Of a stretch of DNA of 64,000 bases, positions 46,529-61,227 are shown piece by piece. Each line of letters begins with the position of its first letter. Positions within the stretch are counted from its first letter, which is position 1. Source of the stretch: an uncultured Oceanisphaera sp. (lineage in GTDB: Bacteria; Pseudomonadota; Gammaproteobacteria; Enterobacterales; Aeromonadaceae). Below the pieces are notes generated by a model. The model was given only the letters and a program-made list of their open reading frames with translations. It had not been told where the DNA came from and ran no database searches. Where the stretch lies: NCBI RefSeq assembly GCF_947495715.1, contig NZ_CANLZU010000007.1:81025-145024 (forward strand), in the 5' to 3' direction. A program made the position numbers and the translations under genes.

Positions 46529-47332
46529 GTGGGAAAAGTCATCGCCATTGCCAACCAGAAAGGGGGCGTGGGCAAAACCACAACCTGTGTCAATTTGGCC
46601 GCGTCCATGGCCGCCACCAAACGCAAGGTACTGGTGATAGACCTGGATCCTCAGGGCAATGCCACCATGGCCAGCGGTATCGATAAATATCAGGTCGCCA
46701 ACACGGCTTATGATTTGCTGGTGGATGAGGTGCCGGTCGAGCAGGTGGTGGAGCGGGAAACCAGCGGCGGCTATGATCTTATCGCCGGCAACGGCGATGT
46801 CACCGCCGCCGAAATCCGGTTGATGGAAGTATTTGCCCGGGAAGTTCGTCTGCGCAATGCACTGGCACCGGTACGCGATTATTACGATTATATTTTTATC
46901 GACTGTCCCCCTTCCCTCAACCTGCTGACGGTCAACGCCATGTCGGCGGCAGACTCGGTACTGGTACCCATGCAGTGCGAATATTTCGCCCTGGAAGGAC
47001 TGACGGCGCTGGTGGATACCATCAGCAAGCTGGCGTCGGTGGTGAACCCGGCGCTCAGGATCGAAGGCATACTGCGCACCATGTTCGACCATCGCAACAG
47101 ATTGTCCAATGAGGTGTCCGATCAGCTTAAATCGCACTTCGGTGACAAGGTCTATCGTACCGTGATACCTCGTAATGTCCGTCTGGCCGAGGCGCCCAGC
47201 TTCGGTACCCCGGCCATGTATTACGATAAATCTTCACTGGGCGCCAAGGCCTACCTGGCGCTGGCCGGTGAAATTCTGCGCCGGGAAGAGCTTTCTCAGG
47301 ACCATTCTGAACCTTCGGAACAAACAGCATGA
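46529..47332 (+). CDS. parA: Chromosome partitioning ATPase ParA (Soj)
   Basis: The 267-residue deviant Walker ATPase starts at GTG 46529 behind AGAGG (6-base spacing). KGGVGKTTTCVNLAAS holds the deviant Walker A motif with the signature lysine, and DLDPQGNATMASGI and IDCPPSLNLLTVNA follow. It moves ParB-parS complexes during segregation. It overlaps parB by 4 bases. Confidence 0.97.
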   Translation: MGKVIAIANQKGGVGKTTTCVNLAASMAATKRKVLVIDLDPQGNATMASGIDKYQVANTAYDLLVDEVPVEQVVERETSGGYDLIAGNGDVTAAEIRLMEVFAREVRLRNALAPVRDYYDYIFIDCPPSLNLLTVNAMSAADSVLVPMQCEYFALEGLTALVDTISKLASVVNPALRIEGILRTMFDHRNRLSNEVSDQLKSHFGDKVYRTVIPRNVRLAEAPSFGTPAMYYDKSSLGAKAYLALAGEILRREELSQDHSEPSEQTA

Positions 47333-48234
47333 CCATCAAACGACGTGGTCTGGGCAAGGGCCTCGATGCCCTGCTCAGCACCAGTTCTGCCGCCAATCAG
47401 CGTCAGCACCAGGCCGAAACCCATTCCCTGCCCGGTGCCAACGGCGAATTGCAGACTCTCTCTCTGAACGAGCTGCAACCGGGCAAATATCAGCCTCGCC
47501 GGGACATGTCCCAGGTGGCACTGGAAGAACTGGCTACCTCGATTCGCCAGCAGGGCATTATTCAGCCCATCGTGGTGCGAGCGCTGGAAACCGGTGGTTA
47601 CGAAATTCTGGCCGGCGAACGACGCTGGCGGGCAGCCCGGCTGGCGGGTCTTGACCAGATCCCCTGCCTGATCAAGGCAGTGGCGGATCAGGAAGCCATG
47701 GCCATCGGCCTTATCGAGAATATTCAGCGCGAAGATCTCAACGTCATCGAAGAGTCCCGCGCCTTGTCCCGCCTGATCGAAGAATTCGGTTTCACCCATC
47801 TGTCGGTCGCCGAGGCGGTGGGCAAGAGCCGTAGTACCGTCTCCAACCTGTTGCGTTTGGCTCAGCTCAACGACGAGGTCAAACAGCTGGTGGAACACGG
47901 TTCGCTGGAGATGGGCCATGCCCGGGCGCTGCTGGCGATTTCCGGTGAACCACAGACCGAACTGGCCCGGCTGGTGGCACAAAAAGGCCTGACGGTTCGA
48001 GAAACCGAAAAACTGGTCAAGCAGAGCCTGAGACCGAAAAAAGAGAAAATTGAACAGCCCAGATCCTTGCTGATGAGCCAGCTTGAACAGGAAATCGGTG
48101 AAAAACTGGGTTCAAAAGTAGAAATCAAGTCGACCCACAAGGACAGGGGGAAACTGGTGATCTCTTATAACTCTTTGAATGAACTAGATAAAATAAGTCA
48201 TTTTTTTGGTATTAACGACATGCCGGAAGTCTGA
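47329..48234 (+). CDS. parB: Chromosome partitioning protein ParB
   Basis: The 301-residue CTPase and DNA-binding protein has the N-terminal box GERRWRAARLAGLDQIPCL, the arginine-containing ENIQREDLNVIEE, and the helix-turn-helix TDxxVAEAVGKSRSTVSNLLRL near residue 160. Its predicted site, a perfect parS, lies 27 kb away in the MOSC fusion gene. Confidence 0.97.
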   Translation: MTIKRRGLGKGLDALLSTSSAANQRQHQAETHSLPGANGELQTLSLNELQPGKYQPRRDMSQVALEELATSIRQQGIIQPIVVRALETGGYEILAGERRWRAARLAGLDQIPCLIKAVADQEAMAIGLIENIQREDLNVIEESRALSRLIEEFGFTHLSVAEAVGKSRSTVSNLLRLAQLNDEVKQLVEHGSLEMGHARALLAISGEPQTELARLVAQKGLTVRETEKLVKQSLRPKKEKIEQPRSLLMSQLEQEIGEKLGSKVEIKSTHKDRGKLVISYNSLNELDKISHFFGINDMPEV

Positions 48235-48320
48235 CACAAGGTAAATGCTCAATTAGTTTAACCCGTTGTAAATGGTCGGAAAAACCGCAGTAAGTCGGTA
48301 AAAATAAGGTTTTACTGCAA

Positions 48321-48348
48321 TTGCATTTACGCCGGGCACGGGTATAAT
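48321..48348 (+). promoter_or_regulatory. Promoter candidate for the atp operon
   Basis: TTGCAT (48321-48326) and TATAAT (48343-48348) are separated by 16 bases, about 75 bases ahead of atpI. Upstream lie the palindrome TGCAATTGCA and a GTAAAA/TTTTAC pair. Confidence 0.65.
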
Positions 48349-48423
48349 TTGACCTGCTTTTTTGGGGCTTAAAGGGCAACACCTCGGTGTGCCGGCAAGC
48401 CCCTAACTGTATCAGGAGTTTTT

Positions 48424-49604
<1,181 letters not shown>

Positions 49605-49628
49605 TAACAAAAGATAACAATATATTAA

Positions 49629-49892
<264 letters not shown>

Positions 49893-49941
49893 TGGCTCGG
49901 TCTATCAATCAGTCTGCTAACCATTTTAAAGGAGAGTTGCG

Positions 49942-50412
49942 ATGAACATGAACGCAACAATCCTCGGTCAAACGATCGCGTTTATCCTGTTCGTTTGGTT
50001 TTGCATGAAGTTTGTATGGCCGCCTCTGATGGCAGCCATTGAAAATCGCCAGAAAGAAATCGCCGAAGGCTTGTCCTCGGCGGAACGGGCCAAGAAAGAC
50101 CTGGCTCTGGCGCAAAACAATGCAACCGAACAGTTGAAAGAAGCCAAGCTGCAGTCCGCTCAAATTGTTGAGCAGGCGAACAAGCGCAAGGCCCAGATCG
50201 TCGAGGATGCTACACGTGAAGCTCAGGCGGAGCGTGAGAAAATTCTGGCACAGGCCCAGGCAGAAGTTGAAGCCGAACGCAATCGTGTCAAAGAGGAACT
50301 GCGTAAGCAGGTTGCTGCTCTTGCCCTGGTGGGTGCAGAGAAGATCCTCGAGCGTCAGATTGATGCCGCTGCTAACAGCGACATTGTTGAGAAAGTAGTA
50401 GCTGAACTGTAA
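49942..50412 (+). CDS. atpF: ATP synthase Fo subunit b
   Basis: The 156-residue stator protein has one N-terminal membrane span (residues 5-25) and a long charged helix with continuous coiled-coil character to the end. AGGAGAG lies upstream. Confidence 0.97.
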   Translation: MNMNATILGQTIAFILFVWFCMKFVWPPLMAAIENRQKEIAEGLSSAERAKKDLALAQNNATEQLKEAKLQSAQIVEQANKRKAQIVEDATREAQAEREKILAQAQAEVEAERNRVKEELRKQVAALALVGAEKILERQIDAAANSDIVEKVVAEL

Positions 50413-50425
50413 GGGACATAGAGCT

Positions 50426-50956
50426 ATGGAAATGAAAACCATTGCTCGCCCCTATGCCAAAGCAGCTTTCGATTTTGCCGTTGAGAAAAAAGCGGTTGAT
50501 AACTGGTTATCCATGCTGGGTTTTGCAGCCGAAGTGGTGCAAAACAAAGAGATGGACGAGGTTATCAACAGCAATCTGAACGCGGAAAAGATGGCCGACG
50601 TGTTTTTGGCTGTCTGTGGCGAACAGCTCGATGAGCAAGGCCAGAACCTGGTAAAGGCGATGGCTGCAAACGGACGCTTGAGTGTGTTGCCGGCAGTGGT
50701 ACTGGAATTCGCCGCGATGAAGGCGGAGCTGGACCGGGAAGTGGAAGCCGATGTGGTTTCTGCTGCCAAACTGACCAAGCAACAAATGGCCAAGATTCAG
50801 GCTTCACTTGAAACGCGCCTTGAGCGCAAGGTGAAGCTGAATTGCAGTGTCGATAAGAAACTGATGGCCGGTATCATCATCAAAGCCGGTGACTTGGTAA
50901 TCGACGGAAGTGTTCGGGGCAGGCTGTCCCGCTTGGCTGAAACGCTGCAATCTTGA
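50426..50956 (+). CDS. atpH: ATP synthase F1 subunit delta
   Basis: The 176-residue stator protein starts near [17 protein letters not shown], the family's conserved N-terminus, and ends [20 protein letters not shown]. An internal ATG at codon 3 is an equal start candidate. Confidence 0.96.
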   Translation: MEMKTIARPYAKAAFDFAVEKKAVDNWLSMLGFAAEVVQNKEMDEVINSNLNAEKMADVFLAVCGEQLDEQGQNLVKAMAANGRLSVLPAVVLEFAAMKAELDREVEADVVSAAKLTKQQMAKIQASLETRLERKVKLNCSVDKKLMAGIIIKAGDLVIDGSVRGRLSRLAETLQS

Positions 50957-50970
50957 TTGGGGAATAGAGC

Positions 50971-52512
<1,542 letters not shown>

Positions 52513-52554
52513 CCATGTGGCAGCGTTTGCTGCCACCTGAATTGGAGAAGCGAC

Positions 52555-53415
52555 ATGGCCGGCGCAAAAGAAATACGTAGCAAGATCGGGAGTGTCAAAA
52601 ACACTCAGAAGATCACCAGCGCTATGGAGATGGTGGCCGCCTCGAAAATGCGCAGAGCGCAGGATCGCATGGACCACAGCCGCCCATACGCTGAAACCAT
52701 ACGCAAGGTGATCGGCCACATCGCGCAGGGGAACTTGGAATACAAGCACCCCTATCTGGCAGACCGCGAGGTTAAGCGCGTTGGGTTTATTATCATCTCG
52801 ACCGATCGTGGCCTCTGTGGCGGTTTGAACATTAACCTGTTCAAACAAGCCATTAACGAAATGAAAGCATGGTCCGACAAAGGCGTAGGCATTGACCTGG
52901 GTCTTATCGGCAGCAAGGCGGTAAGCTTTTTCAACCGCCATGGCGGCAAGGTCGTCGCACAGAAGGGCGGTCTGGGTGATAACCCGTCGCTGTCTGAGCT
53001 GATTGGCTCCGTCAATGTCATGCTTGAGGCATACAACAAGGGTGAGATAGACAAGCTGTATCTGGTGTACAACAAGTTTGAAAACACCATGATTCAGAAA
53101 CCCACGGTCGATCAACTGTTGCCCTTACCTGCATCGGAAGAAAACGTGGCCAGCCACAGCTGGGACTACCTCTACGAGCCTGATCCAAAATCGTTGTTGG
53201 ACAAGCTGCTGGTACGCTTTGTGGAAGCACAGGTGTATCAGGGTGTGGTAGAAAACCTGGCGAGTGAGCAGGCTGCGCGGATGGTAGCGATGAAAGCCGC
53301 TACCGATAACGCCGGCGATCTCATCGAAGATCTGCAATTGGTGTATAACAAAGCCCGTCAGGCTGCGATTACCCAAGAGCTGAGTGAGATTGTTGCCGGT
53401 GCCGGTGCCGTATAA
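52555..53415 (+). CDS. atpG: ATP synthase F1 subunit gamma
   Basis: The 286-residue rotor shaft begins [21 protein letters not shown] and ends [19 protein letters not shown], both diagnostic for the family. Confidence 0.98.
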   Translation: MAGAKEIRSKIGSVKNTQKITSAMEMVAASKMRRAQDRMDHSRPYAETIRKVIGHIAQGNLEYKHPYLADREVKRVGFIIISTDRGLCGGLNINLFKQAINEMKAWSDKGVGIDLGLIGSKAVSFFNRHGGKVVAQKGGLGDNPSLSELIGSVNVMLEAYNKGEIDKLYLVYNKFENTMIQKPTVDQLLPLPASEENVASHSWDYLYEPDPKSLLDKLLVRFVEAQVYQGVVENLASEQAARMVAMKAATDNAGDLIEDLQLVYNKARQAAITQELSEIVAGAGAV

Positions 53416-54837
<1,422 letters not shown>

Positions 54838-54855
54838 GCCTCGAAGGAGAACCTG

Positions 54856-55272
54856 ATGGCCGATTTTAGCTTTCATCTCGACATTGTCAGTGCCGAAGAA
54901 CGTTTGTACTCCGGCTCTGTCAGTGCGGTGACGGTTTCCGGCTCTGAGGGTGAATTGGGGATCCGTTACGGACATGCCCCCTTGCTGACGGCTATCCGTC
55001 CCGGCCTGGTGCAATATGTCACCAAAGCCGGCCAGCAAGAAGTTCTGTATGTTTCCGGCGGTATGCTGGAAGTGCAGGGCAGCAGTGTCATGGTTTTGGC
55101 CGACACTGCGATTCGCGCCGAAGATCTGGATAAAGCCAAGGCCGAAGAAGCCAAACGAGCGGCGGAAGCCAAACTGCAGAATTCCTCACACGATGTGGAT
55201 TATGCAGAAGCGGCCGCCGATCTGGCCCGGGCTCTGGCGAAACTGCGCGTGCTGCAGTTGGTTAAAAGATAA
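54856..55272 (+). CDS. atpC: ATP synthase F1 subunit epsilon
   Basis: The 138-residue protein has an N-terminal beta sandwich ([30 protein letters not shown]) and a C-terminal helical hairpin that can inhibit the enzyme. It closes the operon just before a strong terminator. Confidence 0.97.
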   Translation: MADFSFHLDIVSAEERLYSGSVSAVTVSGSEGELGIRYGHAPLLTAIRPGLVQYVTKAGQQEVLYVSGGMLEVQGSSVMVLADTAIRAEDLDKAKAEEAKRAAEAKLQNSSHDVDYAEAAADLARALAKLRVLQLVKR

Positions 55273-55293
55273 CGTGCGTTACTAGCCGTGCGT

Positions 55294-55325
55294 AAAAAAG
55301 CGACCTCAGGGTCGCTTTTTTTTTA
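55294..55325 (+). terminator. Rho-independent terminator of the atp operon
   Basis: AAAAAGCGACC and GGTCGCTTTTT form a stem with a short TCAG-type loop, continued by a T-run. It lies 20 bases after atpC. Confidence 0.95.
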
Positions 55326-55353
55326 TAAAAAAATCAGAATGACGGCAGTAACG

Positions 55354-55439
55354 GTGAGGAGTAAGGGGTGAGGAGTGAGGTGAAAATGCTGGTCTGTCGA
55401 TTGGACGTTACTCCTCACGCTTTACCCCTCACCCCTCAC
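55354..55439. repeat. GTGAGGN heptamer palindrome C
   Basis: The left arm has four units from 55354 (GTGAGGA, GTAAGGG, GTGAGGA, GTGAGGT). The right arm has four complementary units (TCCTCAC, GCTTTAC, CCCTCAC, CCCTCAC; 55412-55439). The order of unit variants is mirrored, so the arms can pair over most of about 28 bp around a 30-base centre. It lies between the atp terminator and glmU. Confidence 0.88.
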
Positions 55440-55468
55440 GGTCATTTATCAACGGGATATGAATTCTA

Positions 55469-56830
55469 ATGACAACACAGGCAGTGATACTGGCGGCGGG
55501 TAAAGGCACCCGCATGCGTTCTTCCTTACCCAAGGTACTGCACCCGGTGGCCAATCGTCCCATGGTGAGCCATGTGATAGCGGCGGCTCAGGCTTGTGCG
55601 GTAGATGGTATTCATCTGGTATACGGTCATGGTGCCGACCAGCTCAAGGCGCGCATCGATGAGCCGGGCATCGGCTGGGTGCACCAAGCCGAGCAATTGG
55701 GCACCGGCCATGCGGTGGCGGTGGCCTTACCGGAAATTGCCGATAGTGATGATGTACTGGTGCTTTATGGTGATACGCCATTATTACAGCCGGATACCCT
55801 CAAGGCATTGCTGGCCGCCAAGCCAGCCGGCGGCGTGGGCCTGTTGACGGTCAAGCTGGATAACCCCACCGGTTATGGTCGTATCGTGCGCGAGCATGGC
55901 AAGGTAGTCGGCATCGTCGAGCAGAAAGACGCCAATGCCGAGCAGCTGGCGATTAATGAAGTGAACACCGGGGTACTGGTGGCCGAAGCCGGTTTGCTCA
56001 AACGCTGGCTGGGGGCCTTGAACAACAACAACGCCCAGGGTGAATACTACCTCACCGACATCTTCGCCATGGCCCATGCGGACGGCTGCGACATTGCCAC
56101 CGTGCACCCGGCCAGCACCGCCGAAGTGGAAGGCGCCAACGACCGGGTACAGCTGGCCGGACTGGAGCGGGCCTACCAGAAGATGCAGGCCGAGCGGTTG
56201 ATGCGCGAGGGGGTGACCCTGCTGGATCCGGCGCGCTTCGATCTGCGCGGCGAGCTTAGCGTAGGTGAAGAAGTCACCATCGACGTCAATGTCATCATCG
56301 AAGGCAAGGTCACCCTAGGCAAGGGTGTCATCGTCGGTGCCGGTGCCATCCTCAAGGACTGCGTGATCGGTGATGATGCGGTGATCAAGCCTTACTCCAT
56401 CATCGAGCAGGCCGAGCTGGGTACCGCCAGCAGCGCCGGTCCCTTCGCCCGCCTGCGCCCCGGTGCCGTACTGAGTGAGGACGCCCACGTCGGTAACTTT
56501 GTCGAAATGAAAAAAGCCCGTCTGGGCAAAGGCTCCAAGGCCGGTCACCTGAGCTATCTCGGTGATGCGGAGATCGGTGAGGGCGTCAACATCGGCGCGG
56601 GTACCATTACCTGCAACTACGATGGGGTAAACAAGTTCCAGACCGTGATCGAAGACGGCGTCTTCGTCGGCTCCGATACCCAGCTGGTGGCCCCGGTACG
56701 TATCGGCAAGAACGCTACCCTGGGTGCCGGCAGCACCGTCACCAAGGACGTGGCCGCAGACGAGCTGGTGATCACCAGGGTGCGCCAGCGTCATATCAAG
56801 AACTGGCCACGACCGGTGAAGAAAAAGTAA
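55469..56830 (+). CDS. glmU: Bifunctional GlmU: GlcNAc-1-P uridyltransferase and GlcN-1-P acetyltransferase
   Basis: The 453-residue enzyme makes UDP-GlcNAc for peptidoglycan and LPS. The N-terminal uridyltransferase shows [19 protein letters not shown] and VLYGDTPLL. The C-terminal left-handed beta-helix shows hexapeptide repeats and [19 protein letters not shown] with the acetyltransferase active site. Confidence 0.98.
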   Translation: MTTQAVILAAGKGTRMRSSLPKVLHPVANRPMVSHVIAAAQACAVDGIHLVYGHGADQLKARIDEPGIGWVHQAEQLGTGHAVAVALPEIADSDDVLVLYGDTPLLQPDTLKALLAAKPAGGVGLLTVKLDNPTGYGRIVREHGKVVGIVEQKDANAEQLAINEVNTGVLVAEAGLLKRWLGALNNNNAQGEYYLTDIFAMAHADGCDIATVHPASTAEVEGANDRVQLAGLERAYQKMQAERLMREGVTLLDPARFDLRGELSVGEEVTIDVNVIIEGKVTLGKGVIVGAGAILKDCVIGDDAVIKPYSIIEQAELGTASSAGPFARLRPGAVLSEDAHVGNFVEMKKARLGKGSKAGHLSYLGDAEIGEGVNIGAGTITCNYDGVNKFQTVIEDGVFVGSDTQLVAPVRIGKNATLGAGSTVTKDVAADELVITRVRQRHIKNWPRPVKKK

Positions 56831-56837
56831 CTGCCTT

Positions 56838-56917
56838 GTGAGGTGTGAGGGGAGAAGAGTGAGGAGTAGTGATAAATACTGCACATCACCCCTCACCCCT
56901 CACCCCTCACCCCTCAC
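56838..56917. repeat. GTGAGGN heptamer palindrome D
   Basis: The left arm starts at 56838 (GTGAGGT, GTGAGGG, GAGAAGA, GTGAGGA, then a broken unit). The right arm has four perfect CCCTCAC units at 56890-56917, followed by TAT. It lies between glmU and the regulator gene and is the fourth such structure in the window. Confidence 0.88.
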
Positions 56918-56935
56918 TATCTTTGTAACTATCGA

Positions 56936-56965
56936 TTGATCCCTTATCTTTTGATCTGCTAGCAT
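56936..56965 (+). promoter_or_regulatory. Promoter candidate for the glmR-glmS unit
   Basis: TTGATC (56936-56941) and TAGCAT (56960-56965) are separated by 18 bases and lie directly upstream of the palindromic operator candidate. Confidence 0.5.
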
Positions 56966-56986
56966 TAAGTTTCAAATCGAAACTTA
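56966..56986. promoter_or_regulatory. Palindromic operator candidate upstream of the DeoR-family gene
   Basis: TAAGTTTC (56966-56973) and GAAACTTA (56979-56986) form a perfect 8-bp inverted repeat around AAATC. It starts right after the -10 element and ends eight bases before the start codon of the DeoR-family gene, a natural place for autoregulation. Confidence 0.65.
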
Positions 56987-56994
56987 GATAAGTC

Positions 56995-57765
56995 ATGTCG
57001 AAACGGAACACCCAACAACGTCGTCATACCATCGTCACCTTGCTTAACGAGCAGGGGGAAGTGACGGTCGACGAGCTGTCGCAACGCTTTGAAACCTCCG
57101 AAGTCACCATCCGCAAGGATCTGACCGCGCTGGAAAAGAACGGCCTGCTGTTGCGCCGTTATGGTGGTGCCGTGCCGGTGCCGAGCGAGATGGTAACGGA
57201 AAATGTCGGCGAGCCGGTGTCGAAGCGAAAGCAGGCGTTGGCCAGGGCCGCGGCCGGGCGGGTGCGTGACCATAACCGCATCATCATCGACAGCGGCAGC
57301 ACCACGGCGGCATTGCTGGGCCAGCTCGGCCAGAAACATGGGCTGGTGGTGATGACCAATTCACTGAATATCGCCAATGCCCTGCGCGAGCTGGAGCCGG
57401 AGCCGACCCTGTTGATGACCGGCGGTACCTGGGATGCGTCTTCCGAATCCTTTCAGGGCCAGGTGGCCGAGCAGGTGCTGCGCTCCTACGACTTCGATCA
57501 GCTGTTTATCGGCGCCGACGGCATCGATCTCGAGCGGGGCACCACTACCTTCAATGAATTGACCGGGCTGTCGCGGGTAATGGCGGAGGTCGCCCGCGAG
57601 GTGGTGGTGATGGTGGAGTCCGACAAGATTGGCCGCAAGATCCCCAACCTGGAGCTGCCCTGGAACCGGGTTCATACCCTGGTCACCGACAGTGGCCTGG
57701 ACAAAAGCATTCAACAACAAATAACCGACAAGGGCGTCACTCTGGTGATCGCGCCCTTATCCTGA
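56995..57765 (+). CDS. DeoR-family regulator of glmS (GlmR-like)
   Basis: The 256-residue protein has an N-terminal DeoR helix-turn-helix ([37 protein letters not shown], residues 8-44) and a sugar-phosphate sensing domain ([29 protein letters not shown]). It lies 10 bases ahead of glmS. In vibrios and Shewanella-like genomes a DeoR protein at this position is thought to control glmS in response to amino-sugar phosphates. A palindrome in its own leader supports autoregulation. Confidence 0.9.
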   Translation: MSKRNTQQRRHTIVTLLNEQGEVTVDELSQRFETSEVTIRKDLTALEKNGLLLRRYGGAVPVPSEMVTENVGEPVSKRKQALARAAAGRVRDHNRIIIDSGSTTAALLGQLGQKHGLVVMTNSLNIANALRELEPEPTLLMTGGTWDASSESFQGQVAEQVLRSYDFDQLFIGADGIDLERGTTTFNELTGLSRVMAEVAREVVVMVESDKIGRKIPNLELPWNRVHTLVTDSGLDKSIQQQITDKGVTLVIAPLS

Positions 57766-57775
57766 GGACAAGAGC

Positions 57776-59608
57776 ATGTGTGGAATTGTAGGGGCTGTGG
57801 CCCAGCGTGATGTGGCGGAAATTCTGGTAGAAGGCCTGCGCCGTCTTGAATACCGTGGCTATGACTCGGCCGGGGTGGCCATCGCCGAAGCGCCGGGTCA
57901 GCTGGGGCGGCTGCGCCGATTGGGCAAGGTGCAGGCGCTGGCCGATGCCCTGCACGAGCAGCCGCTGACCGGCGGCACCGGCATCGCCCATACCCGTTGG
58001 GCCACCCATGGCGAGCCTTCGGAGCGTAACGCTCACCCCCATGTGTCCGGCGACATAGTGGTGGTGCATAACGGCATTATCGAAAATCACGAGGAACTGC
58101 GGACAGAGCTGCAGGGCAGAGGCTATGAATTCAGCTCCGATACCGACACCGAGGTGATTGCTCACCTGGTGCATTATCACCGCCAGCACAGCGAGTCACT
58201 GCTGGCGGCGCTGCAAACCACGGTGAAGGAACTGCGTGGCGCCTACGGTACCGTGCTGATGGATGTGCAGGACCCTTCCCGGGTGGTGGTGGCGCGTTCC
58301 GGTTCTCCGCTGGTGATCGGTCTGGGGCTGGGCGAAAACTTCATCGCCTCGGATCAGCTGGCGCTGCTGCCGGTGACCCGCCGCTTCCTGTTCCTGGAAG
58401 AAGGGGATGTGGCGGAAGTGACCCGCCGCGAGATCCATATCTTCGATACCGATGGCAAGCCGGTGGTGCGCGAAGAGCTGGAATCCGACGTGACCCACGA
58501 TGCGGGTGACAAGGGCGAGTATCGTCATCATATGCTCAAGGAAATTCATGAGCAGCCCAAGGCGATTACCGACACCCTGGAAGGCCGGATCACCGAAGCG
58601 GCGGTGGTGGTGGAATCCTTCGGTAATGGCGCCCGCGAGATCTTCGAAAAGGTCGAGCATATCCAGCTGATTGCCTGCGGCACCTCCTACCATGCGGGCA
58701 TGGTGGCCCGTTACTGGTTTGAAGCCTTGGCCGGCGTGTCCTGCGATATCGAAATCGCTTCCGAATTCCGTTATCGCAAGTCGGTGGTCCGCCCCAACAG
58801 CCTGCTGATCACCCTGTCCCAGAGCGGTGAAACCGCCGATACCCTGGCGGCATTGCGGCTGGCCAAGGAGTCCGGTTTCATGAGCAGCCTGGCCATCTGT
58901 AACGTACCCGGCTCATCCCTGGTGCGGGAATCGGATCTGGCCTTCATGACCCGGGCCGGTGCCGAGATTGGCGTGGCGTCCACCAAGGCGTTCACCACCC
59001 AGCTGGCCGGTTTGCTGATGCTGGTAGCGGCGGTGGGCCGTTGCCGTGGCAACATGACGGCGGAAACGGAAGCCGAACTGGTAACCGCACTGCGCGCCCT
59101 GCCGGGCCATATCGTCGATACCCTGGCATTGGCCGGTGACATAGAGGTGCTGGCGGAAGAGTTTGCCGACAAGTATCACAGCCTGTTCCTTGGCCGGGGC
59201 GAGCAGTATCCCATCGCCATGGAAGGAGCGCTCAAGCTCAAGGAAATTTCCTACATTCACGCCGAGGCCTATGCGGCCGGCGAGCTCAAGCATGGCCCGC
59301 TGGCGCTGATCGATGCGGATATGCCGATTATCGTGGTGGCGCCCAACAACGATCTGCTGGAAAAGCTGAAGTCGAACGTGGAAGAGGTACGCGCCCGCGG
59401 CGGTATTCTCTATGTGTTTGCGGACAAGCAGGCCGGATTCAAGGGTGACGCCACCATGCGGGTGATGTCGCTCAACCATGTGGAAGAGGCCATCGCGCCC
59501 ATCGTGTATACGGTGCCGTTGCAGTTGCTGTCTTACTATGTGGCGCTGATCAAGGGCACCGATGTGGATCAACCCAGAAACCTGGCAAAATCCGTTACGG
59601 TCGAATAA
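57776..59608 (+). CDS. glmS: Glutamine-fructose-6-phosphate aminotransferase
   Basis: The 610-residue enzyme makes glucosamine-6-phosphate. Cys2 ([10 protein letters not shown]) is the glutaminase nucleophile, and two SIS domains hold the sugar ([13 protein letters not shown] near residue 348). The ending [13 protein letters not shown] is diagnostic. Confidence 0.98.
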   Translation: MCGIVGAVAQRDVAEILVEGLRRLEYRGYDSAGVAIAEAPGQLGRLRRLGKVQALADALHEQPLTGGTGIAHTRWATHGEPSERNAHPHVSGDIVVVHNGIIENHEELRTELQGRGYEFSSDTDTEVIAHLVHYHRQHSESLLAALQTTVKELRGAYGTVLMDVQDPSRVVVARSGSPLVIGLGLGENFIASDQLALLPVTRRFLFLEEGDVAEVTRREIHIFDTDGKPVVREELESDVTHDAGDKGEYRHHMLKEIHEQPKAITDTLEGRITEAAVVVESFGNGAREIFEKVEHIQLIACGTSYHAGMVARYWFEALAGVSCDIEIASEFRYRKSVVRPNSLLITLSQSGETADTLAALRLAKESGFMSSLAICNVPGSSLVRESDLAFMTRAGAEIGVASTKAFTTQLAGLLMLVAAVGRCRGNMTAETEAELVTALRALPGHIVDTLALAGDIEVLAEEFADKYHSLFLGRGEQYPIAMEGALKLKEISYIHAEAYAAGELKHGPLALIDADMPIIVVAPNNDLLEKLKSNVEEVRARGGILYVFADKQAGFKGDATMRVMSLNHVEEAIAPIVYTVPLQLLSYYVALIKGTDVDQPRNLAKSVTVE

Positions 59609-59710
59609 TTCGTCTCAGAACAGCCGGCCGCTTTGTGGGATCAAAACAGTGGGATGAAAATAAAGTGTCATCTCTGGTAGCGATTGCTTCGGCTGGTGTT
59701 TAAATCTTCA

Positions 59711-59746
59711 AGCGGTTCTGGCCATCATGGTCAGAACCGCTTTTTT
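59711..59746 (+). terminator. Rho-independent terminator after glmS
   Basis: AGCGGTTCTGGCC and a near-complement (TGGTCAGAACCGCT) form a long stem around ATCA, followed by TTTTTT. It lies about 100 bases after glmS and 26 bases before the converging LuxQ-like gene ends, and may serve both. Confidence 0.93.
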
Positions 59747-59772
59747 GGTTGATGAAAACCCCTTCTTGTTAC

Positions 59773-61227
59773 TCAGGTTCCCGTTTTTCGGCCGGATAGC
59801 GATTCCCGTTGTTCCTCAATGTCATTAAGTGTGGGGCGATTCGAAAAGATGACCACGTAATGGCTTGTTTCGCCATTTATTTCCCGAAGCGTCGAAATCG
59901 ATAGCCGCATGCGACCGGCATGGTGGGTGGTTACAGGAGGGGATATCTCGCCCTGCCAGCTGCCGGTTGCATTGGCCATTTGCCATGGCAGTTGCCACGC
60001 CTTGTCTCCCAATGCCCGTTGTAACACCAGAGATGGCGTCTGGCCTGCCACTTCATCCAGACGCTGACCGGTGATATCGCTGTAGGCACGATTGACGTAG
60101 ATCAGTCGATGAGCGCCATCGAAGATCACGACGGCCTCCATCATGTTCTCGAAGACCAGTCGGTGCAGGTGTTGTGATGTTTCGGACTGCTCCAGGCTGG
60201 CGCCCAGCAAGTTGAATTCTTCTATGCTGTCGGGCTGAAAAGAAGCCGAGTGGCCACGACGGATCTGTTCGGCAAACAGGGTCAGGCGGGTCAATGGTGA
60301 GGAAACCAGTCTCAGGGTATAGAGTGACAGAGCCAGGGCGGTGAGCAAGACCAGTATCAAGGTCAGCAGGGTGTGGTAGCCGTAGCTTTGTTGTAATTGC
60401 TGGAATATGGCGTCATCGGTCAGCAGCAACAGTTGCAGCTCGCTCTGCTCCCCATTGATCAGCAAGGGCTGCAGACTGAAGTAATGGCCCTGGATCTGTC
60501 CATGGGGTCGCTGCTCGGCCAGGGCCCGAGTCAGTATTTCGCCAGGAATGTCGCTGTTGACAAAGGCGGGCCCCACCGGCTGCCCGCGCAAGAGCAACTG
60601 TACATTGATGTTTTGCAGCCCTTGTCCCAGCATGCTGAGCAGGGTGAGGTTGTCATTCAGTACCATACCCCCGAACAGGCTGCCGATTATCTGTCCCGAG
60701 TCCGGCGACAGTATGGGATAACGCTGTATCAGGGCCGTCCAGGGAGTGGGTGAGGGATCCAGCTCGATACTGGCCCATTTATTATAAAAAGGAGTATCCG
60801 CAATCAGTGATGTCAGCCGGTGCTCCAGCAAATAGAGAGGGGAGTTCATGTTGGTCCAATACTGATCCTGTCGTGTCAGTATCAGTAAATCCAGGTATTC
60901 ACCGTGGCTGTGTTCCAGCGTTTTCTGCAGCTGTGCCTTGGCGGCTTGTCGATCACCGGCCGATATAATGGCAGCCAGCTGCGGATTCTCGGCCGTGGAT
61001 GACAGCAGGTTGTCCAGGCCGCTCAGGTAGTTGTCGAGGCGACCTTGTAACCGACCGTTGGTTTCCTGTAGTTGATGACGAATGCTGTCATCAACCATGT
61101 TTGAGGTACTGTGATAGTTCAGCATCAGTAAGGCCACGGCCAGCAGCAAAAAGGCAGGCAGCAGTGCCTCCAGCAGCACCCTGAGCAAGCATTTGGCACC
61201 AGGGTTACTTCGAGTAACGGAATGCAT
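59773..61227 (-). CDS. LuxQ-like AI-2 sensor lacking kinase and receiver domains
   Basis: The 484-residue protein has membrane spans at about 14-37 and 278-300, a periplasmic region of LuxQ type between them, a HAMP-like segment (SSPLTRLTLFAEQI) and one PAS domain from about 353 (LVFENMMEAVVIFDG, GETSHYVVIFSNRP). It stops 20 residues after the PAS. Full-length LuxQ has histidine kinase and receiver domains and about 850 residues. Only about 160 bp separate the stop from glmS on the other strand, so no kinase remnant can follow. The start at 61227 overlaps luxP by 23 bases. It is the likely partner of LuxP, with an unknown output. Confidence 0.85.
   Translation of the reverse strand: MHSVTRSNPGAKCLLRVLLEALLPAFLLLAVALLMLNYHSTSNMVDDSIRHQLQETNGRLQGRLDNYLSGLDNLLSSTAENPQLAAIISAGDRQAAKAQLQKTLEHSHGEYLDLLILTRQDQYWTNMNSPLYLLEHRLTSLIADTPFYNKWASIELDPSPTPWTALIQRYPILSPDSGQIIGSLFGGMVLNDNLTLLSMLGQGLQNINVQLLLRGQPVGPAFVNSDIPGEILTRALAEQRPHGQIQGHYFSLQPLLINGEQSELQLLLLTDDAIFQQLQQSYGYHTLLTLILVLLTALALSLYTLRLVSSPLTRLTLFAEQIRRGHSASFQPDSIEEFNLLGASLEQSETSQHLHRLVFENMMEAVVIFDGAHRLIYVNRAYSDITGQRLDEVAGQTPSLVLQRALGDKAWQLPWQMANATGSWQGEISPPVTTHHAGRMRLSISTLREINGETSHYVVIFSNRPTLNDIEEQRESLSGRKTGT

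Noticed and set aside
59609..59772. Possible frameshifted kinase remnant after the LuxQ-like gene
   Set aside because: Only about 160 bp remain before glmS, and they hold the glmS terminator; there is no room for a kinase domain in any frame.
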